Shown: positions 1-6,075 of the stretch, piece after piece
How the letters are laid out: each line of letters begins with the position of its first letter
Numbering within the stretch: the stretch's first letter is position 1
Source: Bacteriovoracaceae bacterium UBA2394
Lineage (GTDB): Bacteria > Bdellovibrionota > UBA2394
Direction: 5' to 3'
Assembly: GCA_002343335.1 (NCBI GenBank)
Contig: DDSI01000097.1
Location: forward strand, 1 to 10,107
DNA length: 10,107 bases
Position numbers and translations under genes: made by a program
The notes under the pieces: model-generated
Seen by the model: only the letters and a program-made list of their open reading frames with translations
Database searches by the model: none
Told to the model about the DNA's origin: nothing

Positions 1-158
1 CCGCCGTGCAGATTCATGGCGGCTATGGCTACATTGAAGAATATATTCCCGAGCGCCTCTATCGTGACGCCAAAATCTGTGAAATTTACGAAGGAACTTC
101 GGAAGTTCAGCGTCTGCTCATCGCCAATCAAATTTTCCAGCATGCGCACGAACTTTAA
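1..158 (+). CDS. acyl-CoA dehydrogenase, C-terminal fragment (5' end outside window)
   Basis: The frame is open from the window edge to a TAA at 156-158 and gives the last 52 residues of an acyl-CoA dehydrogenase. It contains the family C-terminal signature [10 protein letters not shown], an ER-YRDAK segment, and YEGTSEVQR. The Glu of YEGT is the usual catalytic base in the short- and medium-chain branch of this FAD flavoprotein family, which forms the alpha,beta double bond of acyl-CoA and passes electrons to ETF. The fragment resembles the C-termini of the two complete dehydrogenases downstream but is a distinct sequence, so it is a third paralogue and not a pseudogene copy. Only 11 bp separate it from the next gene, which implies co-transcription. 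Substrate chain type cannot be judged from this piece. Confidence 0.9.
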   Translation, partial: AVQIHGGYGYIEEYIPERLYRDAKICEIYEGTSEVQRLLIANQIFQHAHEL

Positions 159-169
159 AAGAGAGACGT

Positions 170-1318
170 ATGGATTTTGAACTTTCCCCGGAAGAATTAG
201 AGACGAGAAACTGGGCGAAGGCTTTCGCAGAGCGCGTGATTGCTCCGCATGCAGAAGCGCATACGAAGCAAAAATTGAATCCTGCTTTACTCAAAGAAAT
301 ATCTGCTGAGGGATTTATGACCTTACTCGTGCCGGAATCGCTCGGCGGACTCGGCCTGACGCCGGTGAGTTTTGCGCTGGTGATGCAAGAGTTGGCGCGC
401 GTGTGCGGGTCCGTGGCGGTGAGTGTGGCCGTGACCAATATGATCGCCGATGTGCTCGTTCGCGAGGGGACGCCGGAGCAGCAAAAGAAATATTTGAGTT
501 TGCTTACTTCTCAAAAATCTCTTACGGCAAGTTTCTGCCTCACGGAGAATCAAGCCGGCAGCGACGCCAGCGCGCTTCGCACTACGGCCACTAAAAAGGG
601 CAATGAGTACGAAATCTCCGGCGAAAAAATCTATGTGACCAATGGAGCTTGGTCGGAATTTTTTCTGGTGATGGCGCGCACGTCTGACGCCCCTGGCTCG
701 AAGGGAGTTTCTGCATTTTTGGTGGATCGAAATGCCAAGGGCCTGATGATCGGTGGCGAGGAAGAAAAGATGGGTCTAGAGGGATCGAGCACCATTCGCA
801 TTGCGCTCGATCATGTGAAAGTTCCGGAGTCTGCGCGCGTTCAAACGGAAGGTGAAGGGTTTAAAATTGCAATGCGGGCGCTAGATGGCGGAAGGATTTC
901 GGTTGCGTCGCAGGCGCTTGGAATTGCGCGAGCTTCGTTGGCAGCGGGCGTGCGCTATGCGAAAGAGCGCGAGGCATTTGGAAAGCCCATCGCGGAGTTT
1001 CAAGCAATTCAGTGGAAAATTGCGGACGGTGCGACGGCGCTAGCCGCGGCGGAAGCGCTCATCTTGAGGGCAGCCTATTTGAAAGGGCAAAAGAAAGAAT
1101 TTACTCGTGAGGCCAGTATGGCGAAGGTATTTGCGACTGAGTCGGCCATGAAAGTCTGTGACGATATGATTCAGATTCACGGCGGCTACGGTTATATCAA
1201 AGAGTATCCTGTGGAGCGCTATTTTAGAGATGTCCGAGTGACGACGCTGTATGAAGGAACTTCGGAAATCCAACGGATGGTGATCGCAAGAGACATCTTA
1301 AAAACAGGAGTTCGCTAA
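170..1318 (+). CDS. acyl-CoA dehydrogenase (382 aa)
   Basis: This is a full-length soluble FAD-dependent acyl-CoA dehydrogenase; about 380 residues is normal for the short/branched-chain type. The all-alpha N-terminal domain covers about residues 1-115. The beta domain starts near the FAD/substrate signature LTENQAGSD (124-132) and runs to about 215. The C-terminal helical domain carries RYAKEREAFGKPIAEFQ (262-278), [17 protein letters not shown] (335-351) and YEGTSEIQR (361-369), with Glu362 as the likely catalytic base. It should oxidise an acyl-CoA to the 2-enoyl-CoA and donate electrons to ETF. The ATG at 170 follows a purine-rich AAAAGAGAG stretch, and its MDFEL start matches that of the other complete dehydrogenase. 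The next gene starts 2 bp after its stop. The neighbouring B12 subunit favours a branched-chain or propionate-yielding substrate; this is inference. Confidence 0.95.
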   Translation: MDFELSPEELETRNWAKAFAERVIAPHAEAHTKQKLNPALLKEISAEGFMTLLVPESLGGLGLTPVSFALVMQELARVCGSVAVSVAVTNMIADVLVREGTPEQQKKYLSLLTSQKSLTASFCLTENQAGSDASALRTTATKKGNEYEISGEKIYVTNGAWSEFFLVMARTSDAPGSKGVSAFLVDRNAKGLMIGGEEEKMGLEGSSTIRIALDHVKVPESARVQTEGEGFKIAMRALDGGRISVASQALGIARASLAAGVRYAKEREAFGKPIAEFQAIQWKIADGATALAAAEALILRAAYLKGQKKEFTREASMAKVFATESAMKVCDDMIQIHGGYGYIKEYPVERYFRDVRVTTLYEGTSEIQRMVIARDILKTGVR

Positions 1319-1320
1319 AT

Positions 1321-1737
1321 ATGGCAGAGGCGATCATTCGAATTCTCGTGGGGAAAGTAGGGCTCGATGGCCACGATCGTGGTGCCAAGGTAGTGATGTC
1401 CGCGCTTCGCGATGCGGGGATGGAAGTCATTTACTCCGGCCTTCATCAAAGTCCCGAGGCTTTGGTGCGTGCTGCCGTGGAAGAGGATGTGGATTTGATC
1501 GGTGTGAGTATTTTATCGGGCGCCCACAATACGCTCGTCCCCAAAATCATCGCTGAGCTAAAAAAGGAAAAAATGGGGCACGTGCCTGTGTACGTGGGTG
1601 GCATCATTCCGCAGGATGATTTTCCGAAACTTAAAAAGTCGGGAGTGGCAAAAATTTTTACTCCCGGCACGACCTTAAAAGACATCGTTGAATCGGTTCG
1701 ATCGGATGTCGCAAAATCGAAAAAGAAGAAAAAATAA
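1321..1737 (+). CDS. stand-alone cobalamin-binding subunit/domain of a methylmalonyl-CoA mutase-type enzyme
   Basis: This 138-aa protein is a single B12-binding Rossmann-like domain. It shows the base-off/His-on cobalamin motif DGHDRG (residues 16-21, His18 being the expected lower axial cobalt ligand), then SILSG (63-67) and the glycine pair of VYVGG (90-94). The DxHxxG...SxL...GG pattern is typical of the C-terminal part of methylmalonyl-CoA mutase and of the small subunits of split acyl-CoA mutases (isobutyryl-CoA, 2-hydroxyisobutyryl-CoA and ethylmalonyl-CoA mutase relatives). It needs a catalytic TIM-barrel partner, which is not in this window. AGGAG at 1306-1310 lies 10 bp before the ATG, a good ribosome-binding site inside the end of the previous gene. 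The protein ends in a short lysine-rich tail (KSKKKKK) encoded by an A-rich run. Which isomerisation it supports cannot be told from this subunit alone. Confidence 0.9.
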   Translation: MAEAIIRILVGKVGLDGHDRGAKVVMSALRDAGMEVIYSGLHQSPEALVRAAVEEDVDLIGVSILSGAHNTLVPKIIAELKKEKMGHVPVYVGGIIPQDDFPKLKKSGVAKIFTPGTTLKDIVESVRSDVAKSKKKKK

Positions 1738-1739
1738 TT

Positions 1740-2888
1740 ATGGATTTCGAATTAAATGCCGACCAAAAAGCGATTCAAAAATTAGCGCGAGATTTTGCGC
1801 AGGGGGAATTGCGCCCGCACGCCCGAAAGTGGGATGAGTCGGGAGAATTTCCGAAAGAGATCGTCCCGAAATTGGCAGAGCTTGGCTTCATGGGCCTTAC
1901 TTTGCCTGAAAAATATGGTGGTGCAGCGCTGGATATGGTGTCTGCGGTACTCGTCATAGAAGAAGTGGCGCGTGAGTGTGGCTCCACAGCCCTTACGCTG
2001 GCTGCGCACAATGGTCTTTGCCAGAAACATATTTTTCATTTTGGGACCGAAGAGCAGCGGATGAAATATCTGCCGGATCTGGCAGCGGGAAAAAAGATGG
2101 GAGCTTGGGGATTGACCGAGCCGGGCAGTGGAAGTGATGCCAGCGGACTGCAAACAAAGGCGGTGAAGCAGGGGGATCATTATGTGCTCAATGGTTCGAA
2201 AGCTTTCATCACGCACGGCTCCGTAGGCGATACATTTTTGCTTTTAGCCTCCACCTCTCCAGAAAAAAAACAAAAGGGTATTACCGCTTTTGTGGTCGAG
2301 CGCGGCACTCTGGGGCTCAAGCCGGGCAAGCCTGAAGATAAACTTGGATGTCGAGCGAGCGATACCGCGCAAATTGCCATTGAAAATATGAAGGTGCCGC
2401 TCGATCAAGTGGTCGGGGGGATCGATGAGGGGTTCATTGATACGCTCAAAATTTTGGATAAAGGGCGAATCATCATTGGCTCCATGGCTCTCGGGTTAGG
2501 CATGGCGGCGCTGCAGGCGTCTGTGCGTTATGCCAAGGAGCGCGAAGCATTCGGAAAACCGATCGCAGAGTTTCAAGCGATTCAGTGGAAGATCGCCAAT
2601 ATGGCCACTGAATTGGAAGGCGCTCGATTGCTTCTCTATCGCGCTGCCTATTTGCAGGATCAGGGAAAGCGCACTTCGCTCGAGTCGGCGCAAGCCAAAC
2701 TCTACGCATCCGAAGCGGCGATTCGCGCCTGCAATGAGGCTATTCAGATTCACGGTGGTTACGGCTACATCAAGGAATATCCGGTCGAGCGCTACTGGCG
2801 AGATGCCAAGCTGTGTGAAATCGGAGAGGGTACTTCAGAAGTTCAGCGTATGGTTATTGCACGACATACGATATCGGGCTCTGCGTAG
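1740..2888 (+). CDS. acyl-CoA dehydrogenase (382 aa), last gene of the operon
   Basis: This is a second complete acyl-CoA dehydrogenase, equal in length to the first. The N-terminal helical domain is about 1-115. The beta domain opens with WGLTEPGSGSDASG (123-136). The C-terminal domain has RYAKEREAFGKPIAEFQ (263-279), [17 protein letters not shown] (336-352) and GEGTSEVQR (362-370), with Glu363 as the likely catalytic base. It should form 2-enoyl-CoA using FAD and ETF. Compared with the upstream paralogue, the N-terminal half and substrate-pocket region differ clearly while the FAD/tetramer segments are nearly identical, which suggests different acyl substrates. The ATG lies 2 bp after the stop of the B12-subunit gene, with only a weak A/G-rich ribosome-binding site, so translational coupling is likely. 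The last 35 bp overlap the 3' end of the opposite-strand kinase gene. Confidence 0.95.
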   Translation: MDFELNADQKAIQKLARDFAQGELRPHARKWDESGEFPKEIVPKLAELGFMGLTLPEKYGGAALDMVSAVLVIEEVARECGSTALTLAAHNGLCQKHIFHFGTEEQRMKYLPDLAAGKKMGAWGLTEPGSGSDASGLQTKAVKQGDHYVLNGSKAFITHGSVGDTFLLLASTSPEKKQKGITAFVVERGTLGLKPGKPEDKLGCRASDTAQIAIENMKVPLDQVVGGIDEGFIDTLKILDKGRIIIGSMALGLGMAALQASVRYAKEREAFGKPIAEFQAIQWKIANMATELEGARLLLYRAAYLQDQGKRTSLESAQAKLYASEAAIRACNEAIQIHGGYGYIKEYPVERYWRDAKLCEIGEGTSEVQRMVIARHTISGSA

Positions 2889-5385
2889 CCGCCGAGCGTT
2901 TTTGAAAGCGAATCTTAAACGTGGTTCCGCGATTCACATCACTTTGAACGGCGATAGTGGCCCCAACCGCCGTCGCCGCTTCGCGAACAATGGCGAGTCC
3001 TAAACCCACGCCTTCGGAAGACTTTTTCTCCAAGGGTTCCAGTTGTTCGAAGGGTTCGAAAATTCTTTCCAAATGTTCGGCGGGAATGCCTACTCCAGAG
3101 TCGATAACGCAAAACTGAAAATCAGTCATGGAGTGAACGTCGTACGCTACTCTTACTCTGCCTTCATGAGAGTACTTGAGTGCATTGACAAGAAGGTTTC
3201 GGAGAATGAGGCGAACGATTGCGGGATCTGATCGAACCAGATCAGCATTCGAATTCTCTTGTTGGATTTCCAACTGAATGGATTTCGAGCCGATTTGGCC
3301 TTTCACGATTTCCACCTCTTCTAGAATCAGGCCTCCCAACTTGAATTCCTCCTCTTTCATTTGACGAGTGCCAGATTGTAGATGGGCCAGTTGCAGCAAG
3401 GAATCCATCAGGTTGAGGCTGCGGCTTGCAGCCATCAGCGCGAGATCGAGATGCTTCGATTCTGCAGATTTTAAGGGATCTGTTAGAGATCGCTTTAGCA
3501 TCTGGAGATTCATCATCAGTGCGGTAAGCGGCGTTTTTACCTCATGCGACATGAGTCCGACGAACCGGCTCTTCACCCCTAGGGCTTTCTCGGCCTGATC
3601 TTTGGATTTCTCTAACTGGATTATGGAAGTTTCTAGATCCTTTCGTCTGGAAGCCACTTCCTCCACCAAAGAGCGCATGCTCTCAGTTTTGGAATCCAGT
3701 TCCTTTTGAAGCAAATCTTTGGCGATTTTTAGATCTACCAAATTTTTCACCCGCGCCCGTAACTCATCATGTGAAAAAGGCTTGATCAGGTAGTCTTGCA
3801 CAGATGTCGCCAGGAGTTTGTTTTGTAGTCCTTCATCAGCACGCGCCGTAAGAATGATAATCGGAATGTGACGAAATCTGTCATTGGCGCGTAGCTTTTC
3901 GATCAGTACATCTCCGCTCATGATGGGCATCATGAGGTCAGTGACAATGAGGTCGATCGGTTGACGATCCAGAATTTGAAGGGCTTCCATGCCGTCGCCG
4001 GCTACAATGGGCAGGTAATCTTCACTCAAAATTTGAAAGACATACTGTCGAAGATCGGCATTGTCCTCGACAATGAGGACGTGAGGTCGACTCCCGATGG
4101 TGGTGGCGGCGGATCGATGATTGCTGAGTGTCTCCATCTTCTGAACCTGAAAGTTCAATTGATCGAGTAGCCCCGGTAGCTCCGAATTTTCTCCTACTGC
4201 CTCTACATCGAACTCGCCGTTGAAAATCTGAATATCTTTGGGCGCATAGCGAGGGGCCTCAATGCGAATACAAGTGCCCCCACCAAAAATTGAATCGGTG
4301 ACTTCAATGCGACCGTTCAGCAGTAAGACAAGCTCCTTTACGATGGAAAGCCCTAGCCCAGTACCTCCGAACTGAAGGTGCTTCGTCGATTTGATCTGAG
4401 TGAATCGTTCAAAGATTTGCTCTCGTAACTCGCTCGGTATGCCAGGCCCGGAGTCGTGAATCTCTAAACTTAGGCTGCGGGAATTCACAGGGGAAAGTCT
4501 CAAGAGGATCGATCCTCCGCTTGGCGTAAATTTGATCGCATTGGTGAGAAGATTCATGAGAATGCGTTGCCAGAAATCTGGATCGACATCTCCATTCAGG
4601 GCTTCTGGGGTTTCAGTTTGGAATTTTTGATCTTTTTGTTCGCAGAGAGAAGCAAATCCGGCAGCAATACTTCGGGTCCATTTCGCGAAATCAATATTGT
4701 AATATTTGGGTGTGATCTTTTTGGCATCGAGCTTTGCAATTTCAAGCAGGTCGTTGACGTGTTTCAGGAGCAGCCTTGCATTTCGGTTCGCGACGACCAT
4801 TCCATTACGCTGATCCGCATCTAAATTATCGGCGGCTGAAATCTGTCGAATGTGATGAAGAATGAGTGTGAGCGGCGTTCGGAGCTCATGGCTGATGTTG
4901 GCAACGAACTGATTTTTCATTTCGTCCAGATGCTTCGCTCGATCAAAGAGCTGATGAAGATCGCGGTACGCCGTTTCGAATCTTATCCCTTGTTCCCTCA
5001 TGAGGCGCGCACTTCGGGCGAAAGCAACGATGTGAGGGACGAGCGGCGGGAGTAAGACGGCAGTGACGACAGAGGCTATCGCCGTGATCGCGCGAACGTA
5101 GCCGTCCCACCAGTAAAGCGGGTGCCAGATGACGACAATATCCATAAAGTGCGTGAGCCCACAGGCCACGATGAAAACGCCAAAGGCCACGTACATCTTT
5201 TGAAAGGGAAGATCGCGAATTTTATACACCAAATAGGCGAGCGTTCCAGAAATCGCGACATAGGAAAGTCCGATGAGCAGATTTGTGCCCACTTGGAGAA
5301 AGAGCAGAGCAGGTTGCCAAAGATAGCAATGCCCGTGCGGCATAAAGCCGGAGGTGTGAAGCATATGATCGAGATGTTCTGACAT
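2854..5385 (-). CDS. hybrid dual histidine kinase with ETR1-like (ethylene-binding-type) membrane domain
   Basis: An 843-aa membrane sensor kinase. Residues 1-125 hold a PHGHCYLWQP motif (16-25) and three membrane helices (about 27-54, 64-87, 96-120). They match the ethylene-receptor N-terminal domain: CGLTH (75-79) corresponds to the copper-binding Cys65/His69 of ETR1, and Tyr42, Ile45 and Ile72 correspond to Tyr32, Ile35 and Ile62. Asn35 replaces Asp25 and Ser46 replaces Pro36. Next come HisKA with His166 (NISHELRTP), a HATPase with N-box Asn278/Asn282, DSGPGIP (311) and GGTGLGL (340), and a receiver (about 435-550; Glu440, Asp441, phospho-Asp483, Thr513, Lys535). A likely coiled coil (553-605) leads to a second HisKA (His614, SHEVKTP) and HATPase (Asn730/734, DSGVGIP 762, GVGLGL 792). 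There is no GAF or PAS domain. The ATG at 5385 follows AGGG about 10 bp upstream. Ligand unproven; an altered or non-ethylene ligand is possible. Confidence 0.9.
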   Translation of the reverse strand: MSEHLDHMLHTSGFMPHGHCYLWQPALLFLQVGTNLLIGLSYVAISGTLAYLVYKIRDLPFQKMYVAFGVFIVACGLTHFMDIVVIWHPLYWWDGYVRAITAIASVVTAVLLPPLVPHIVAFARSARLMREQGIRFETAYRDLHQLFDRAKHLDEMKNQFVANISHELRTPLTLILHHIRQISAADNLDADQRNGMVVANRNARLLLKHVNDLLEIAKLDAKKITPKYYNIDFAKWTRSIAAGFASLCEQKDQKFQTETPEALNGDVDPDFWQRILMNLLTNAIKFTPSGGSILLRLSPVNSRSLSLEIHDSGPGIPSELREQIFERFTQIKSTKHLQFGGTGLGLSIVKELVLLLNGRIEVTDSIFGGGTCIRIEAPRYAPKDIQIFNGEFDVEAVGENSELPGLLDQLNFQVQKMETLSNHRSAATTIGSRPHVLIVEDNADLRQYVFQILSEDYLPIVAGDGMEALQILDRQPIDLIVTDLMMPIMSGDVLIEKLRANDRFRHIPIIILTARADEGLQNKLLATSVQDYLIKPFSHDELRARVKNLVDLKIAKDLLQKELDSKTESMRSLVEEVASRRKDLETSIIQLEKSKDQAEKALGVKSRFVGLMSHEVKTPLTALMMNLQMLKRSLTDPLKSAESKHLDLALMAASRSLNLMDSLLQLAHLQSGTRQMKEEEFKLGGLILEEVEIVKGQIGSKSIQLEIQQENSNADLVRSDPAIVRLILRNLLVNALKYSHEGRVRVAYDVHSMTDFQFCVIDSGVGIPAEHLERIFEPFEQLEPLEKKSSEGVGLGLAIVREAATAVGATIAVQSDVNRGTTFKIRFQKRSAATQSPISYVVQ
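2878..2903 (+). terminator. intrinsic terminator of the acyl-CoA oxidation operon, spanning the stop codon
   Basis: GCTC-t-GCG (2878-2885) pairs with CGC-c-GAGC (2890-2897), giving a seven-pair stem with one T/C mismatch. The loop TAGC (2886-2889) contains the TAG stop codon of the dehydrogenase. It is followed by G and five T (2899-2903). Stem plus T-run is the classic rho-independent form. It lies inside the antisense coding sequence of the kinase. The call rests on visual pairing; folding energy was not computed. Confidence 0.5.
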
Positions 5386-5408
5386 AGACTTTAGTCCCTA
5401 TTTGACTA

Positions 5409-5420
5409 CCTCAACTGAGG
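5409..5420. promoter_or_regulatory. inverted repeat CCTCA-AC-TGAGG between divergent kinase and regulator genes
   Basis: The 118-bp spacer between the kinase start (5385) and the regulator start (5504) contains a 5-bp-arm palindrome with a 2-bp centre, of operator-like size. CCTCAA/TTGAGG recurs in the spacer on the other side of the regulator gene (5992, 6032, 6069). No convincing -35/-10 pair was found in this spacer on either strand, although TATAG-type hexamers occur around 5446-5453. An operator role is inferred from placement only. Confidence 0.35.
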
Positions 5421-5486
5421 TTTTACTTAGGTCTTCGATTTTGAAACTATAGGCCAACAAAAAGCATGCGACTTTGGTCGATATAT

Positions 5487-5493
5487 GGGAGGG
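5487..5493 (+). promoter_or_regulatory. ribosome-binding site deciding the response-regulator start
   Basis: GGGAGGG lies 10 bp upstream of the ATG at 5504 and inside the longer reading frame that would begin with TTG at 5474. This strong Shine-Dalgarno sequence, and the fact that the receiver fold begins a few residues after the ATG, favour 5504 as the true start. Confidence 0.7.
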
Positions 5494-5503
5494 ATTTTTA
5501 GAT

Positions 5504-5887
5504 ATGACCACAGAAGACTACGTTTTAGTCGTCGAAGACGACGATCTTATCCGCGAGAGCATGGTCAGCTTCCTACAAATGGAAGGTTATAGGGTCTTAA
5601 GCGCCTCTAATGGAAAGGAGGGGCTAAAACTCGTGGAAGAGGGGTCAAAGCCCATCTGCTTGGTATTTCTGGATTTAATGATGCCTATTATGAATGGCTG
5701 GGAATTTTTAAAGGAGCTTGAGCAACTAAGGGAAAGCCGCAATCCCAAAGTCGTCATTGTCACCGCGCTCAGTGAAGACCGAATCGAGGATTTGAAAAAT
5801 TCGTTTCCCCTACTCGTGAAGCCCTTTGGGCTCGAACAATTAAAGAACCATGTCGATCGCTTTTGTGCTCACGCCATTTCGTCGTAA
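5504..5887 (+). CDS. single-domain CheY-like response regulator
   Basis: A 127-aa protein consisting only of a receiver domain, with no DNA-binding or enzymatic output. It shows the acidic pocket Glu11-Asp12-Asp13, the phosphorylation site Asp57 (FLDLMMP), the switch Thr87 (VIVTA), and the conserved Lys106-Pro107. Such proteins act as phosphate shuttles, phosphate sinks or protein-binding switches. It is divergent from the hybrid kinase gene with a 118-bp spacer, which suggests a partnership: it could take phosphate from either kinase core. Its DLMMPIM segment recurs almost exactly in the kinase's own receiver (DLMMPIMSG), although the domains differ elsewhere. A TTG start at 5474 would add ten residues outside the fold and is less likely given the strong ribosome-binding site before 5504. 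The target is unknown. Confidence 0.9.
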   Translation: MTTEDYVLVVEDDDLIRESMVSFLQMEGYRVLSASNGKEGLKLVEEGSKPICLVFLDLMMPIMNGWEFLKELEQLRESRNPKVVIVTALSEDRIEDLKNSFPLLVKPFGLEQLKNHVDRFCAHAISS

Positions 5888-5892
5888 GGAAT

Positions 5893-5922
5893 TCCCCGCC
5901 CTTCATTTCTGAAGAACGGGGA
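5893..5922 (+). terminator. hairpin terminator after the response-regulator gene
   Basis: TCCCCG (5893-5898) pairs with CGGGGA (5917-5922), and CTTCA (5901-5905) pairs with TGAAG (5910-5914) around a TTTC loop, with a CC/AA internal loop between the two stems. It begins 5 bp after the TAA stop. The following tail is only moderately T-rich (TCCTTTGT shares its first bases with the stem end), so termination may be incomplete or the hairpin may mainly protect the 3' end. Confidence 0.45.
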
Positions 5923-5939
5923 TCCTTTGTCGTTCGTCT

Positions 5940-5964
5940 ATGGATCGATGGATGGATGATGGAA
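5940..5964. repeat. short imperfect ATGG/GATG tandem tract
   Basis: About 25 bp of imperfect GATGGATGG repeats in the non-coding spacer after the response-regulator terminator. It is too short and irregular to class as anything but a simple-sequence tract. Confidence 0.4.
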
Positions 5965-5996
5965 TGAGGTTGGTTGCAGCAAAGCTTAGAACCTCA
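5965..5996. repeat. inverted repeat TGAGGTT ... AACCTCA
   Basis: Perfect 7-bp arms (5965-5971 and 5990-5996) with an 18-bp spacer. The arms share the TGAGG/CCTCA core with the palindrome upstream of the regulator gene (TGAGGTT also at 5416-5422; the 9-mer ACCTCAACT at 5408-5416 and 5991-5999). This may be an operator-type site or an RNA stem. No promoter is evident next to it. Confidence 0.35.
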
Positions 5997-6031
5997 ACTT
6001 ATGATTCTTTATGCCTGCTGAGTGGGGACTA

Positions 6032-6074
6032 CCTCAATCAAGGCTTGATGACATTGTAATGAGTAACATTGAGG
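6032..6074. repeat. nested inverted repeats just downstream of the cpaF-like gene
   Basis: Outer arms CCTCAAT (6032-6038) and ATTGAGG (6068-6074) enclose two smaller palindromes, ATCAAG-G-CTTGAT (6037-6049, sharing two bases with the outer arm) and CATT-GT-AATG (6052-6061). The element ends 1 bp from the cpaF-like stop codon (6076-6078, - strand). It could fold as a branched 3' element in the cpaF transcript. It lacks a T-run on either strand, so it is not a standard intrinsic terminator. Confidence 0.4.
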
Positions 6075-6075
6075 C

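Noticed and set aside
1720..1742. Possible programmed -1 frameshift at the A6 run fusing the B12 subunit to the following dehydrogenase
   Set aside because: A -1 slip would enter the dehydrogenase frame, but the run does not form a canonical A-AAA-AAG/X-XXY-YYZ heptamer in frame, and both genes have normal family lengths and their own starts.
1782..2216. 144-codon antisense open frame in the last dehydrogenase gene
   Set aside because: It is fully covered by a gene with strong family signatures, and its translation shows no domain or coherent composition.
2530..3003. Longest alternative-frame open frame across the end of the dehydrogenase and the kinase C-terminus (157 codons, + strand)
   Set aside because: It lies entirely over two well-supported genes, its translation is Arg/Ser-rich shadow sequence with no recognisable motif, and it has no ribosome-binding site.
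5474..5503. TTG start giving a 137-aa response regulator
   Set aside because: The extra ten residues lie outside the receiver fold and the strong GGGAGGG ribosome-binding site sits inside this extension, 10 bp before the ATG at 5504.
5386..5503. Sigma-70 promoters for the divergent kinase and regulator genes
   Set aside because: TTGACT at 5402 and TTGAAA at 5441 have no matching -10 at a proper distance, and the TATAG-type hexamers near 5446-5453 have no -35; evidence is too weak to place a promoter.
5940..5964. Tandem ATGG/GATG tract considered as a CRISPR-like or phase-variation repeat
   Set aside because: It is only about 25 bp, imperfect and outside any gene, with no spacer structure and no obvious promoter between -35 and -10 elements.
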